Positions 42,035 to 50,050 of a stretch of 50,050 bases of DNA are shown here, one piece after another. The notes beneath the pieces are model-generated. The model was given only the letters and a program-made list of their open reading frames with translations. It was not told the DNA's origin and did no database searches. Numbering within the stretch: the first letter of the stretch is position 1; the number at the start of each line of letters is the position of its first letter. Origin of the DNA: Microaerobacter geothermalis. GTDB taxonomy: Bacteria > Bacillota > Bacilli > DSM-22679. Made by a program: the position numbers and the translations under genes. The DNA is taken from the NCBI RefSeq assembly GCF_021608135.1, contig NZ_JAKIHL010000022.1:1-50050 (forward strand), given 5' to 3'.

Positions 42035-43124
42035 GGGTAAACACCACCCTCTTATATTCGGAATACGTGGTTATCTCTTTATCTACCAAATCCATGACTC
42101 TTTTTTTCAAAGTAATGACTCCCTTTTTCTCCGAATAGTCCCTTATAGATTTTATCGATGAACTTTGGTTGATCAACCGTTCCAAGTCTTCATCAATGGG
42201 AAGCAGTTCAAAGACAGCCTTCCGACCATGATATCCGGTTCCATGGCACACAGGACAAAGCTCCATTTTCTTTTCATATTGAACACAATGCAAACAAGAC
42301 CGCCGTATAAGACGCTGAGCAACAATCCCTGTCAGCGCAGAAGATACGAGAAAGGGCTCAATTCCCATATCGATCAGGCGAAAAATGGCAGTGACACAAT
42401 CTTTAGTATGAAGTGTAGCGAGAACCAAATGTCCGGTTAATGCAGCACGAAGTGCAATGTCTGCGGTTTCCTTGTCCCGAATCTCACCCAGCATAATGAT
42501 ATCCGGGTCCTGCCTTAGTATAGAGCGAAGGCCTGCAGAAAAAGTAACACCGGCTTTGGGGTTTACTTGAATTTGATTCACTCCGTCCATTCGGTATTCC
42601 ACTGGATCTTCAAGAGTTGTAATATTTACCTGTCTGTTCCTTAAATGCTGAAGCGCAGCATACAACGTGGTTGTTTTTCCTGAACCCGTGGGTCCGGTGA
42701 CCAGAATCATTCCATAGGGTTGGGACAAGAGATGGAGAAATTGCTCACATTCCTCTTTTTCCAATCCCAGCTGTTGTATCTCTTTATAATAACTATCCTT
42801 CCTTAACAGTCTTAACACCATTTTTTCTCCTTGGATAGTGGGGATTGTAGAAATGCGGATATCCAAATGGATGTCACCAATATTTCTAGAAAAACCGCCG
42901 TCCTGAGGTCTTCTTCTCTCCCCTATATCCATTCCACCCAGTACCTTTAGTTTAGAGATTAAAGCAGAGTGGGCATTCCTTGAATAGGTTTCATAGGGAA
43001 AAAGCATCCCATCAATCCTGATTCGAATCATTATTTTTTCGTCAGAAGGCTCGATGTGAACATCACTTGCCCTCTTTTCAACGGCATCCTTCAATATATG
43101 ATCAATATTGGGTGTTTTATCCAT
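42024..43124 (-). CDS. comGA: Competence pilus assembly ATPase ComGA
   Basis: A 366-residue GspE/PilB-type ATPase that drives the DNA-uptake pilus. It shows ASDVHIEP near residue 19, Walker [17 protein letters not shown] near 140, Asp box TTLEDPVEY, Walker B DIIMLGEIRDKETAD and a His box LATLHTKD. A four-cysteine zinc site (CLHC ... CPVC, about 276-292) is present. ATG 43124 follows AAGGTGG by 8 bases and is preferred to GTG 43136. The region upstream is AT-rich but I could not place a convincing ComK box. Confidence 0.96.
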   Translation of the reverse strand: MDKTPNIDHILKDAVEKRASDVHIEPSDEKIMIRIRIDGMLFPYETYSRNAHSALISKLKVLGGMDIGERRRPQDGGFSRNIGDIHLDIRISTIPTIQGEKMVLRLLRKDSYYKEIQQLGLEKEECEQFLHLLSQPYGMILVTGPTGSGKTTTLYAALQHLRNRQVNITTLEDPVEYRMDGVNQIQVNPKAGVTFSAGLRSILRQDPDIIMLGEIRDKETADIALRAALTGHLVLATLHTKDCVTAIFRLIDMGIEPFLVSSALTGIVAQRLIRRSCLHCVQYEKKMELCPVCHGTGYHGRKAVFELLPIDEDLERLINQSSSIKSIRDYSEKKGVITLKKRVMDLVDKEITTYSEYKRVVFTHVE

Positions 43125-43233
43125 GGTATAAACCACCTTGTAATACTATAATTTCCGGAAACATTATTGATTACCATTCGACAGAATCTATGTAATTCCT
43201 TCTATTTTTTTATATTTTTTTACATTATTTTCG

Positions 43234-43263
43234 TTGTATGAAATAAATAAAACTTGCCATAAT
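43234..43263 (+). promoter_or_regulatory. Possible promoter of tRNA-Gln
   Basis: TTGTAT, 18 bases, CATAAT lies 16 bases before the tRNA. Hexamers are one to three bases off consensus. Confidence 0.45.
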
Positions 43264-43278
43264 ATAAGTATCGTGTTA

Positions 43279-43353
43279 TGGAGAGTAGCCAAGCGGTAAG
43301 GCAACGGACTTTGACTCCGTGATGTGCAGGTTCGAATCCTGTCTCTCCAGCCA
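43279..43353 (+). tRNA. tRNA-Gln (anticodon TTG), CCA encoded
   Basis: A 75-base cloverleaf: acceptor TGGAGAG pairs with CTCTCCA, D arm TAGCCAAGCGGTAAGGCAA, anticodon arm CGGAC-TTTGACT-CCG-like with anticodon TTG, T arm CAGG-TTCGAAT-CCTG, discriminator G, and genomic CCA. It closely resembles Bacillus tRNA-Gln. It stands alone, opposite in direction to the genes on either side. Confidence 0.97.
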
Positions 43354-43390
43354 ATTTTGTCGTTTTATGCCCTTTCCGAGGAAATAAAAG

Positions 43391-43424
43391 AAATAAAAAA
43401 AGATGGGATTCAATTTCCCATCTT
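43391..43424 (-). terminator. Terminator of the universal stress gene
   Basis: Minus strand AAGATGGGA-ATTGAAT-TCCCATCTT-like hairpin (9-bp arms at 43400-43408 and 43416-43424) followed by TTTTTATTTCTTTTATTT. It also separates this gene from the oppositely directed tRNA. Confidence 0.88.
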
Positions 43425-43435
43425 ATTTGATCACT

Positions 43436-43876
43436 TCATTTGACGATGAATACCGGACATTTAGCCAGTTGAGTAACCTTATGGCTTACGCTGCCTAACA
43501 TAAATCCTTTTAAAGTACCTAATCCCCTGCTTCCCATCACAATCATTTGAACGTCGGAAGATTCCGCTGATTGACAGATGGTTTTTGCCGGATCACCTAC
43601 AAGCAGCTTTAATTCATAAGGCACCTTCCCATTCAACCTTTTACAGAAATTTTCTGCCTCTTGTAAAAGCCTTTCCCCTTCTTTTCGCGCCAACTCTTCA
43701 AAATTAATATGACTGATGGAGTATTCATCTACAAGGTATTGGGGCATGCCAATCTCTCTAATCACGTGGAGAATGGTTACTTTTCCTTCATTTTGCCCTG
43801 CTAAAGTTAACGCCATTTCTAAAGCTTTTTGGCTCAAGATAGATCCATCATAGGCAACCAGGATATGTTTGAACAA
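43436..43876 (-). CDS. Universal stress protein (UspA family)
   Basis: A 146-residue cytoplasmic UspA-domain protein. The start region HILVAYDGSILSQKALEMAL and the C-terminal ATP-binding pattern VMGSRGLGTLKGFMLGSVSHKV (G-x2-G-x9-GS) are intact, so it probably binds ATP and dimerises. TTG 43876 is preferred: GGGGAGGG lies about 6 bases upstream; the earlier TTG at 43894 falls inside that site. No partner gene is adjacent. Its stress signal cannot be inferred. Confidence 0.92.
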   Translation of the reverse strand: MFKHILVAYDGSILSQKALEMALTLAGQNEGKVTILHVIREIGMPQYLVDEYSISHINFEELARKEGERLLQEAENFCKRLNGKVPYELKLLVGDPAKTICQSAESSDVQMIVMGSRGLGTLKGFMLGSVSHKVTQLAKCPVFIVK

Positions 43877-44048
43877 TTTTTTCCCTCCCCTCAAAGAAGA
43901 ATGTTTTCATTGACTATACCATGGTCAAGCAGGCCATGATCTTCACTCCATCATGAGGAATAGTTGATTTTCAATCTCCCTTTGTTATCACCATTATATA
44001 GAAAAGAGGTCCATGAAGGAGTGAACATTATGTGAAAATCAGTGGTTC

Positions 44049-45248
44049 TTAAGACATTTCTTTCTTCATCGATGTCCTCATTAAATATTTGATCCAAATG
44101 GCATTTATCAAAAGAAATACCGCTGTTATCCAAAAAACAGCCCTTAACCCTATCCATCCGCCAACCAACCCGCCAAAAATGGGACCTGACATATTGCCCA
44201 AAAAAATGGCGCTGTTGCTATATCCGTAGGTTCTGCTTTCCATTCCTTTGGGAGAGTAACGATGGATAAGAGAATTGACCGATGGCAGCAGACCGCCAAT
44301 ACAAAGACCCAGTAAAAAACGGAAAATAATAAGCTGTCCTACTGATGTTACCAGAGCCTGCGGAATAAACATCAATGATGCTCCCAATAATGAATAAAAA
44401 AGCACCTTTTCAGATCCCCTTTTATCTCCCCATTTGCCCAATGTTGGCGAAGCAATCATATTGGCTAACCCGGTCACGGCGGCAACCAACCCTGAAAAGA
44501 ATGCGATATATTCACCCGATGATTGAAGCTGTTGAATAAACAAGGGAAGAATAGGCATGGGATTTAACATGGCAAATTGCACAAGAAATCCTGCTACGAA
44601 CAAAGATAATAAGGGCTCCGTTTTTAGGATGAACTTAAAATCTCCGAAAAATGATCCGGTGCTTACCTGATCCTTTGGATTTGGCTTTTTTTCTTCTACA
44701 ACAAAAAATGTAACCACCACTGCAGCTACAAAAATGAGTGCCCCAGTTACCCAAAAAACCGCACGATACCCAATCCATTCGGCCAATAACCCACCGAAAA
44801 AGGGACCCATAATTGAACCAGCCACAGCACCGCTTTGAAGCAAACCTAATGCATACCCTGTTTTCTCTTTTGGTGTATTTGTTGCTGTTAAGGCAATAGA
44901 AGCAGGAATAAAGCCGGAAACGACACCATTTAATAATCGCAGTAATGCCAGCTGCCAAACATTGGCGGCAAAGCCGGTTAATGCAACAACAATGGCCATT
45001 CCGTACCCAGACCGCAAAAGCATAATTTTCCTTCCATATTTATCTGCTAAATTTCCCCATATGGGAGAAAAAATAAAAGCAGATAAGAAATTGACGCCAA
45101 AAACAACCCCCGACCAAACCGTGACTTCCTTTTCTGAAGTGATTCCTAATTCTTGTATGTATAGGGGTAAAAAGGGGATGATTAGACTCATAGCTCCTAA
45201 TACCAAAAATTGTGTTACACAAAGGATATACAGATTTCTTTTCCACAT
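44049..45248 (-). CDS. MFS drug-type efflux transporter (YttB/YfmO-like group)
   Basis: A 399-residue, 12-helix major facilitator of the DHA1 type. The loop after helix 2 is GNLADKYGRKIMLL (near residue 61) and the motif-C-like stretch ALGLLQSGAVAGSIMGPFFGGLLAE (near 132-156) marks antiporters, so export of small toxic compounds is likely. It repeats a similar loop in the second half (LGKWGDKRGSEK). ATG 45248 follows AAAGGGG; the longer frame overlaps the promoter and is rejected. A consensus -10 and an inverted repeat in the promoter spacer suggest it is controlled by a repressor not encoded nearby. Confidence 0.88.
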   Translation of the reverse strand: MWKRNLYILCVTQFLVLGAMSLIIPFLPLYIQELGITSEKEVTVWSGVVFGVNFLSAFIFSPIWGNLADKYGRKIMLLRSGYGMAIVVALTGFAANVWQLALLRLLNGVVSGFIPASIALTATNTPKEKTGYALGLLQSGAVAGSIMGPFFGGLLAEWIGYRAVFWVTGALIFVAAVVVTFFVVEEKKPNPKDQVSTGSFFGDFKFILKTEPLLSLFVAGFLVQFAMLNPMPILPLFIQQLQSSGEYIAFFSGLVAAVTGLANMIASPTLGKWGDKRGSEKVLFYSLLGASLMFIPQALVTSVGQLIIFRFLLGLCIGGLLPSVNSLIHRYSPKGMESRTYGYSNSAIFLGNMSGPIFGGLVGGWIGLRAVFWITAVFLLINAIWIKYLMRTSMKKEMS

Positions 45249-45270
45249 CGTAAGCGCCCCTTTCCCCTCT

Positions 45271-45298
45271 ATTATATATTTCGTAAAACGAAAAACAA
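45271..45298 (-). promoter_or_regulatory. Promoter with operator-like palindrome for the MFS exporter
   Basis: Minus strand TTGTTT, 16 bases, TATAAT. Inside the spacer, TTTCGT-TTT-ACGAAA (45293-45279) is a perfect 6-bp inverted repeat, well placed for a repressor. The regulator is unknown. Confidence 0.6.
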
Positions 45299-45328
45299 AC
45301 ACCCTCCATATTTGAAAGGTGCCTGTTT
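45287..45328 (-). terminator. Probable terminator of ylbG
   Basis: Minus strand AAACAGGCACCT and AGGGTGTTTG form a hairpin with one bulge and two G-U pairs, followed by TTTTTCGTTTT, just after ylbG. It abuts the exporter promoter. Confidence 0.5.
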
Positions 45329-45343
45329 CGTTCTTTTTTTATT

Positions 45344-45619
45344 TTACAATCCAACCCGGTAATCATACTCTTTAGCCTTATCAGGTTTGGAATTTTTATA
45401 AACAATTGGAATTTCGTGACGATGAGAGCGTTCCACTTTCGAAACAAAATTGAGTTTTTCAAGCTGTACCACGACTTGATCCGCCTTATCGGCATCAACA
45501 TAGATAATCACATATTTCATCCTTCGGGAAATATAATGAATATTCCCGTACTTTTTTAAAAGGCGGGCTGATTTTGCATGGTTTACCCATACAGCCAAAC
45601 CAATACGCTTTCCTATCAT
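45344..45619 (-). CDS. ylbG: DUF2129/UPF0298 family protein YlbG
   Basis: A 91-residue cytoplasmic protein of the UPF0298 family, function unknown. It shows RIGLAVWVNHAKSARLLKKYG near residue 5 and MKYVIIYVDADKADQVV near 34, typical of YlbG. It follows ylbF by 63 bases on the same strand as in B. subtilis, so the two may be coexpressed. The site upstream, GGAGAGGCAAAAACC, is modest. Confidence 0.9.
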   Translation of the reverse strand: MIGKRIGLAVWVNHAKSARLLKKYGNIHYISRRMKYVIIYVDADKADQVVVQLEKLNFVSKVERSHRHEIPIVYKNSKPDKAKEYDYRVGL

Positions 45620-45682
45620 GGTTTTTGCCTCTCCTTCACCATAAATCTCTGTTTCAATATTTTGCCCGATCGCTAACCGCCA

Positions 45683-46141
45683 TCACTTGCAGCCGCATCC
45701 CCCGCCTGTTCCACATCCATGGGATCCGCCTGTTCCCCCTGTTCCACATCCACCACCATAGGCATAAAGGGGATTGTTGGATGGAACCTTAATCTCTTTG
45801 GAAACTGAATGGGCAATGGTGCTGCTTACGGTAAACAATAATTCATCCAAAGCATCCTCTGCTTCTTTAAAATGGCGGACAACATCAATGGAGTGAAGTT
45901 TTCGCCTCATTTCATAAACTTCCTGTTGAACCCGCCCATAGTCCGGATGGTATTTGCCGAAACGCTCAACTTCCTCATATTTCTCCTTCAAACGGTTAAA
46001 TTGAGCAATCATCTGCTGAGCCTCCTCATGTTCATCCATTTGTTTTTTCCAATACAGATAATTGCCCACTTCTTCTGAACTCTTTATCAAATCAGCCAAG
46101 TGATAGGCCTCTAAAATGACTGTGCTCATATCCAATGACAT
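45683..46141 (-). CDS. ylbF: YlbF (RicF) subunit of the Y-complex, with Cys-rich tail
   Basis: A 152-residue helical protein (com_ylbF domain, about residues 5-115: EAYHLADLIKSSEEVGNYL, then QMIAQFNRLKEKYEEVERFGKYHP). With YmcA and YaaT, YlbF forms the Y-complex that aids RNase Y-dependent mRNA maturation and promotes competence, sporulation and biofilm formation in B. subtilis. The last ~22 residues are nearly all Gly, Cys, Thr and Ser, with four cysteines and one histidine, consistent with the [4Fe-4S] ligation reported for this complex. ATG 46141 lies 7 bases after CGGAGGAGA. Confidence 0.93.
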   Translation of the reverse strand: MSLDMSTVILEAYHLADLIKSSEEVGNYLYWKKQMDEHEEAQQMIAQFNRLKEKYEEVERFGKYHPDYGRVQQEVYEMRRKLHSIDVVRHFKEAEDALDELLFTVSSTIAHSVSKEIKVPSNNPLYAYGGGCGTGGTGGSHGCGTGGGCGCK

Positions 46142-46221
46142 ATTTTCATCTCCTCCGTACTTTCTATTGTACACCATTTTTCATTTTGTGCGATGTGAGA
46201 AGTATAGCTGACAGAGGAAAT

Positions 46222-48081
46222 TTATGACAACCCCCGTGGGAGAATCATCTGAATCGCTTTGATATCATCGGCATTGAGCATGACTTCATTTCCGTTTTCA
46301 TCCTTTCCCTGGATCCATATTCCGTGATGGCTTTCCCAGACCTCATTCGGGATCAAGTGAAGTACTCCCCTTTCCCCATGCATCCGTAAAGGAAATTGCA
46401 AACCTCTGCTGCGTCCAGCCATTTCTTTTAAGGTATGGCCATGAAATCTGGATACGGGCGAGAACCATTGAACCGGAACTTCCTTTAATTCAGGGACTTC
46501 GTCTTCAATGGTCGGAATTGTATCCTCTATTTGAATAGGATAAACCGCTTTTTCCTCAGATGCAATATGTTCTTTATCTTTCGTTTCCCCTTCACCAACG
46601 GGGATGATTTGTTTTCTGGGTAAATACCCTTTTTTCTCCAATCCTTTCATCATCGTTTCCCAATGACTCTTTGAGATTAAATAATGGGTATCCGATATTT
46701 TTTCAACCAAATAGGGAGAAATCTCCGATAGGATTTCCAATTCATTTGCTAACCTCTTTGTTCTGACAGACATCACCACTCCCTCAAAAAACGAGACCTC
46801 TCCATAGCGATGGGACCAATCCTTTATGAATTGTGACACTGATTCTGGGAGTGGTATCTTAGCTTCCGATTCTAAAAAATCATGAATTTCTTCTCCAGTC
46901 CAACCTTTGTCTAAAACATGGCATATACTAGATGGGTCCAGCCCGTATTGAATCATTAAATCTAATGTTTGCAACTTTGCAAGCTGAGCCACTTCCCACC
47001 AGATGGAAAAAGGGGTATGACAGGAAAACAGGATATCGAAGTTTGGCTGTACATATAAATGCCCATCATGTGCAAACTTAATCTGATCCGGCCATTTGAT
47101 CCAATAAAAATGATCGCCATTCTCCCAGGAGATTAGTCCCAATTCTTTAAATAGACGAAGAAATGTATCCAGACTCTTTACATGGTTCCCTGAAACACCA
47201 GCAGGCAGGTTTTCCAACAGTTGGGATACTCTGTTGATTTCAATCTCGCCCTGATAAGTATAGGTCCCTACAATCACTGATTGAATCATAGGTTCTCCAT
47301 TAAAAAAATCATCGCTGTACCATTGAATAAACGAATAAACCATCTCTTCTTCCGTTTTTTTTAGCCACCTCACAACGTTTGTTTCATCGGTGCCAAGATA
47401 CCCGCCCTCTTCCTTAAGAAACTCCATAGACCATGCGTAGGATAATAGGGCAATTAGGACGAAATGCTTTTCCAGCCACTCTTGTTTAAGAAAGGGAGGG
47501 ATCGCTTTAATCGATACCTCGAGACGTTCTGCACTTTCCTGCAGGCCATTCATTCTTTCCAGCCTCTCCATCCATCCCTTGGAAAGCTTACCTTGGGACG
47601 TTAATTTTACTTTTTCCTTGGACAACTCGGATAGAAGAAGAAAAAGCCGATGATGGGGACCGATTTTCCCGCCCCGATTCCGTGAAAGGTCAGAAGAGGC
47701 TTCACCTAGCCCGGCTTCCTTTAAACCATCTTTTAGTATCGCTTCCCGAATTTCCAGCGGAATGTGATAGCTTTTTTCTCCCCATGGTCTTATTTGGGTA
47801 AAAACAAGACCCTTTTGACGCAATGTTGTCAAACCGTAGCGAAAGTGGGAATGGGGAAAACATCCCTGCCACATATCTTTTTCCCTTTCCGACAGGGAGC
47901 CATTCCCAATATAGATGAAAAAGAAGTGGAGAATATTTTTCTCTACTTCTCCTAGTCTCCTGTAGATATCCAGTAAATTTTTTTCTTCATATATCTCTTG
48001 AAGAAACTTCTTTCCGTGAAAGGAAATCAACTGGTCAGCCGTCTCAGATGACAATTGGCTTAAAACTTCTCTCAATCTCAT
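46222..48081 (-). CDS. Helicase-associated protein (Helicase_C_3-like) partnered with XPB helicase
   Basis: A 619-residue protein whose only recognisable part resembles the helicase C-terminal-like Helicase_C_3/XPB-associated domain (about residues 330-475, e.g. HLYVQPNFDILFSCHTPF and ISKSHWETMMKGLEKKGYL). The N-terminal 300 residues look like winged-helix repeats (LREVLSQLSSETADQLISFHG; LTTLRQKGLVFTQIRPWG). It has no Walker motifs or nuclease signature. Its ATG overlaps the XPB stop by 4 bases, so the two proteins are made together and likely form a complex. It may play the part that nuclease Bax1 plays for archaeal XPB, or may load the helicase; this is inference. Confidence 0.75.
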   Translation of the reverse strand: MRLREVLSQLSSETADQLISFHGKKFLQEIYEEKNLLDIYRRLGEVEKNILHFFFIYIGNGSLSEREKDMWQGCFPHSHFRYGLTTLRQKGLVFTQIRPWGEKSYHIPLEIREAILKDGLKEAGLGEASSDLSRNRGGKIGPHHRLFLLLSELSKEKVKLTSQGKLSKGWMERLERMNGLQESAERLEVSIKAIPPFLKQEWLEKHFVLIALLSYAWSMEFLKEEGGYLGTDETNVVRWLKKTEEEMVYSFIQWYSDDFFNGEPMIQSVIVGTYTYQGEIEINRVSQLLENLPAGVSGNHVKSLDTFLRLFKELGLISWENGDHFYWIKWPDQIKFAHDGHLYVQPNFDILFSCHTPFSIWWEVAQLAKLQTLDLMIQYGLDPSSICHVLDKGWTGEEIHDFLESEAKIPLPESVSQFIKDWSHRYGEVSFFEGVVMSVRTKRLANELEILSEISPYLVEKISDTHYLISKSHWETMMKGLEKKGYLPRKQIIPVGEGETKDKEHIASEEKAVYPIQIEDTIPTIEDEVPELKEVPVQWFSPVSRFHGHTLKEMAGRSRGLQFPLRMHGERGVLHLIPNEVWESHHGIWIQGKDENGNEVMLNADDIKAIQMILPRGLS

Positions 48082-49760
48082 GAAAGGAAACCTACTTTCT
48101 CATCCTTTTCATCCATAATGATATATTGATATCCTTGCTCCGTGAGGAAACGATGCCTTCTTAACGCAAATTCTTCATCTTTTGTCTGTTTCGTTACCAA
48201 TGAATAAAAATGGGAAGTTCTGTCATCCGTTTTCGGCCTTAACAGTCTTCCAAGGCGCTGAGCCTCCTCCTGTCTGGAACCAAATGAACCGGAAACCTGA
48301 ATGGCAATGCTGGCGTCTGGTAAATCTACTGCAAAATTGGCTACTTTGGATACGATTAATACCGAAATTTCTCCACGATTAAACTTATTATATTGGGATT
48401 CCCTCACAAGTTGACTGGTTTCTCCGGTTATGAGAGGGGCTCCTGTCATGGCTGATATGGTTTTCAGTTGATGAATATACTGTCCAATGACCAATATTTT
48501 CTCTCCCTGATGCTTTTTTAATAGTCGGCGAATCACCTCCATCTTTCCAGGATTTTCGGCAGCAATCCGATATTGATGCTTGGGTGAAGCCGACAGATAT
48601 TTCTCCCTTTCCTTTTCTCCCAAATCCATTCGAATTTCATAGCAGACCGCTTTTGCGATCCACCCTTCTTTTTCTAATTTCCTCCAGGGAATGTCATATA
48701 TCTTTGGTCCCACCAAACCAAATACATCTTCTTCACATCCGTCTTCTCTTACCAATGCAGCGGTTAACCCCAATCTTCTGGTCGCCTGTATCTCTGCTGT
48801 TACCCTGAAGATGGGGGCAGGAAGCAGATGAACTTCATCATAGATCACAAGTCCCCATCTCCTGCGATTAAATAAACTGAAGTGGGGAAACCGGGTCGTT
48901 CCCGTTTGACGATAGGTAAGCATTTGGTAGGTAGATATGGTAACTGGCTTCACTTCTTTCCATGTTCCCACATAGATTCCAATCTGATCCTCAGCCAGAC
49001 TGGTTTTTTCTATAATTTCTCGTTTCCATTGGAGAACAGAGGTCGTGTTATTTGTTAAAATCAGTGTTTCACATTGGCACTTTTCCATGATTCCCAACCC
49101 GATAACGGTTTTCCCCGCGCCACAGGGCAGTACGATGACACCGTTGCCTCCATTGGCGTTTCCTTCCCTGTAAAAGGTGTCAATTGCCTTTACTTGATAG
49201 GGTCTTAAGACAAGTGGAACCCCGTTTAGTTTGTCCCTGAGAAACACAGGCAAAGGTTTACCGTCATCATATCCTGCCAAATCGTAAACCGGAAACCCTG
49301 CCCCCAATAATTTTTGTTTTAAAAGTCCCCGATCACGAGGAGCTACCCTCCACTTCCCATTCTTTTTATTGATGTATGGAATGATTTCTTGATGACCGAT
49401 AATTTTTTCTTCCAGCTTTTCATCTTTAAATCTGAGCCGGAGGGTTCCCCCGTCTTTTTCCAAAACAATCTTCCCGTAACGTTCCAGCCACTCTTTCCAT
49501 TGTGCTTCTATGTGTGAAGGAACGGGAAATTTGCAATAGCTTTCCAGACGAGACATAAGCAAATCAAAGGTCCAACCAATAGAAGCGGAGTTCCATAATG
49601 TCAGAGGTGTCACTCGATAGGTATGAAGCCCCTGGGGGCTTTTAAGCAGTTCAGAAAATTGCAAGAGGAACTCCCTTGCCTCTGAATAAAGAACATGTTC
49701 ACTTTCTGCCATGATGTTGCCATCATTTAGGACGATAACAGGATTGGAATAACTTATCAC
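48078..49760 (-). CDS. XPB/Ssl2-type DNA repair helicase
   Basis: A 560-residue superfamily 2 helicase of the XPB class. Residues 1-180 form the N-terminal region with a likely damage-recognition domain. Walker A is CGAGKT (213-218), motif II DEVH (308-311) and motif III LTAALV, followed by RED (338-340), a hallmark of XPB. C-terminal motifs are FAVDLPDASIAIQVSG and QRLGRLLRPK. Bacterial XPB proteins unwind DNA 3' to 5', but their cell role is poorly defined; nucleotide excision repair or transcription-linked repair are suggested. The start is GTG 49760 with AGAAGGGTGA upstream. It is the first gene of a two-gene unit. Confidence 0.92.
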   Translation of the reverse strand: MISYSNPVIVLNDGNIMAESEHVLYSEAREFLLQFSELLKSPQGLHTYRVTPLTLWNSASIGWTFDLLMSRLESYCKFPVPSHIEAQWKEWLERYGKIVLEKDGGTLRLRFKDEKLEEKIIGHQEIIPYINKKNGKWRVAPRDRGLLKQKLLGAGFPVYDLAGYDDGKPLPVFLRDKLNGVPLVLRPYQVKAIDTFYREGNANGGNGVIVLPCGAGKTVIGLGIMEKCQCETLILTNNTTSVLQWKREIIEKTSLAEDQIGIYVGTWKEVKPVTISTYQMLTYRQTGTTRFPHFSLFNRRRWGLVIYDEVHLLPAPIFRVTAEIQATRRLGLTAALVREDGCEEDVFGLVGPKIYDIPWRKLEKEGWIAKAVCYEIRMDLGEKEREKYLSASPKHQYRIAAENPGKMEVIRRLLKKHQGEKILVIGQYIHQLKTISAMTGAPLITGETSQLVRESQYNKFNRGEISVLIVSKVANFAVDLPDASIAIQVSGSFGSRQEEAQRLGRLLRPKTDDRTSHFYSLVTKQTKDEEFALRRHRFLTEQGYQYIIMDEKDEKVGFLS

Positions 49761-49807
49761 CGCTGCGTCACCCTTCTTTTAAAAGCCGCATTTGCTATAG
49801 ATCCGGA

Positions 49808-50050
49808 ACTAAACTTACATGACCCGCAGGGTCACAAATTCGCATGAAAATAATTCCATCCAGTAGTTACCTAGTTACTGTATCATCGTTATCTTTCCAT
49901 AATTGAAATTGAACAGGGGAATGGGTAAGTCGTAAATCTTTATGGTGGTAGCAATATCAGACCCCGCGAACTAAACGGACAGCATCGATCATTGAGCACA
50001 AATTCCTGTTGCTGCGAGCACGAATATCAAATTACTGTTTGTCTCTGATC
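49808..50050 (-). repeat. Right copy of terminal 243-bp perfect inverted repeat
   Basis: This is the exact reverse complement of bases 1-243. Its outer end (ACTAAACTTACAT with the TGACCC/GGGTCA palindrome) begins 47 bases upstream of the XPB helicase start, and the rest runs off the window. See the left copy for details. Confidence 0.85.

Noticed and set aside
43125-43278. ComK box before comGA
   Set aside because: The region is full of A and T runs but I found no pair with the AAAA-N5-TTTT pattern at proper spacing.
45700-45760. Short tandem repeat within ylbF
   Set aside because: The repeats are Gly/Cys codons of the YlbF metal-binding tail and not an independent DNA repeat.

Overview
The window reads as a 50 kb piece of a low-GC, endospore-forming member of the Bacillales, probably a Bacillaceae relative of Bacillus or Geobacillus. 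The evidence is the gene content and order: the yqhO/P/Q/R-yqhT-efp block, mntR, lipM, the split gcvPA/gcvPB glycine decarboxylase, yqhH/yqhG, the full comGA-GG operon with yqzE, and ylbF/ylbG all have direct B. subtilis counterparts. Spore traits are a spore photoproduct lyase and the phosphosulfolactate pair ComA/ComB. I cannot name the species. Both ends are one perfect 243-bp inverted repeat, so the piece most likely ends in two copies of a mobile element.

Layout. 0.3-3.7 kb (+): a putative sulfolactate operon of MFS transporter, comA, comB and a DUF441 membrane protein. 4.0-9.7 kb: yqhT-efp, yqhR, a cytochrome c lipoprotein, yqhQ-yqhP, patatin yqhO and mntR. 9.9-28.7 kb: a block lying between mntR and lipM, which are near neighbours in B. 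subtilis. It holds a DUF2642 protein, pssA, a C39-peptidase lipoprotein, an SDR, splB with an overlapping nucleosidase gene, an enoyl-CoA hydratase, B12-dependent ribonucleotide reductase nrdJ behind two NrdR-like boxes, D-amino acid transaminase, an eight-gene Tad/Flp pilus operon preceded by a c-di-GMP-I riboswitch, ppiB, and a rubrerythrin/DUF3501 pair behind a PerR-like box. 28.9-34.4 kb (-): tandem glycine riboswitch, then gcvT-gcvH-gcvPA-gcvPB-lipM. 34.6-38.1 kb (+): yqhH, yqhG and an unrecognised secreted protein. 38.2-43.1 kb (-): ykuS-like gene, yqzE, transposon scars, comGG to comGA. 43.3-50 kb: tRNA-Gln, a universal stress protein, an MFS exporter, ylbG/ylbF, and an XPB-type helicase with its usual partner protein.

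How it works together. Two type IV-pilus-like machines lie within 25 kb: Tad/Flp, apparently under c-di-GMP control, and the ComG competence pilus. No prepilin peptidase is in the window, so one encoded elsewhere must process both sets of pilins. The glycine-cleavage operon is a metabolic unit: a glycine sensor, all of T, H and P, and LipM, which starts lipoylation of GcvH. Several redox and repair functions look individually controlled: PerR for rubrerythrin, NrdR for nrdJ, and MntR for manganese.

The most unusual points are the riboswitch-Tad linkage, the splB/nucleosidase overlap together with a Cys-to-Tyr change at the SPL hydrogen-donor position, the XPB helicase pair, and a family of short transposon-derived intergenic elements. 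I found no CRISPR array, rRNA, phage genes or complete insertion sequence.
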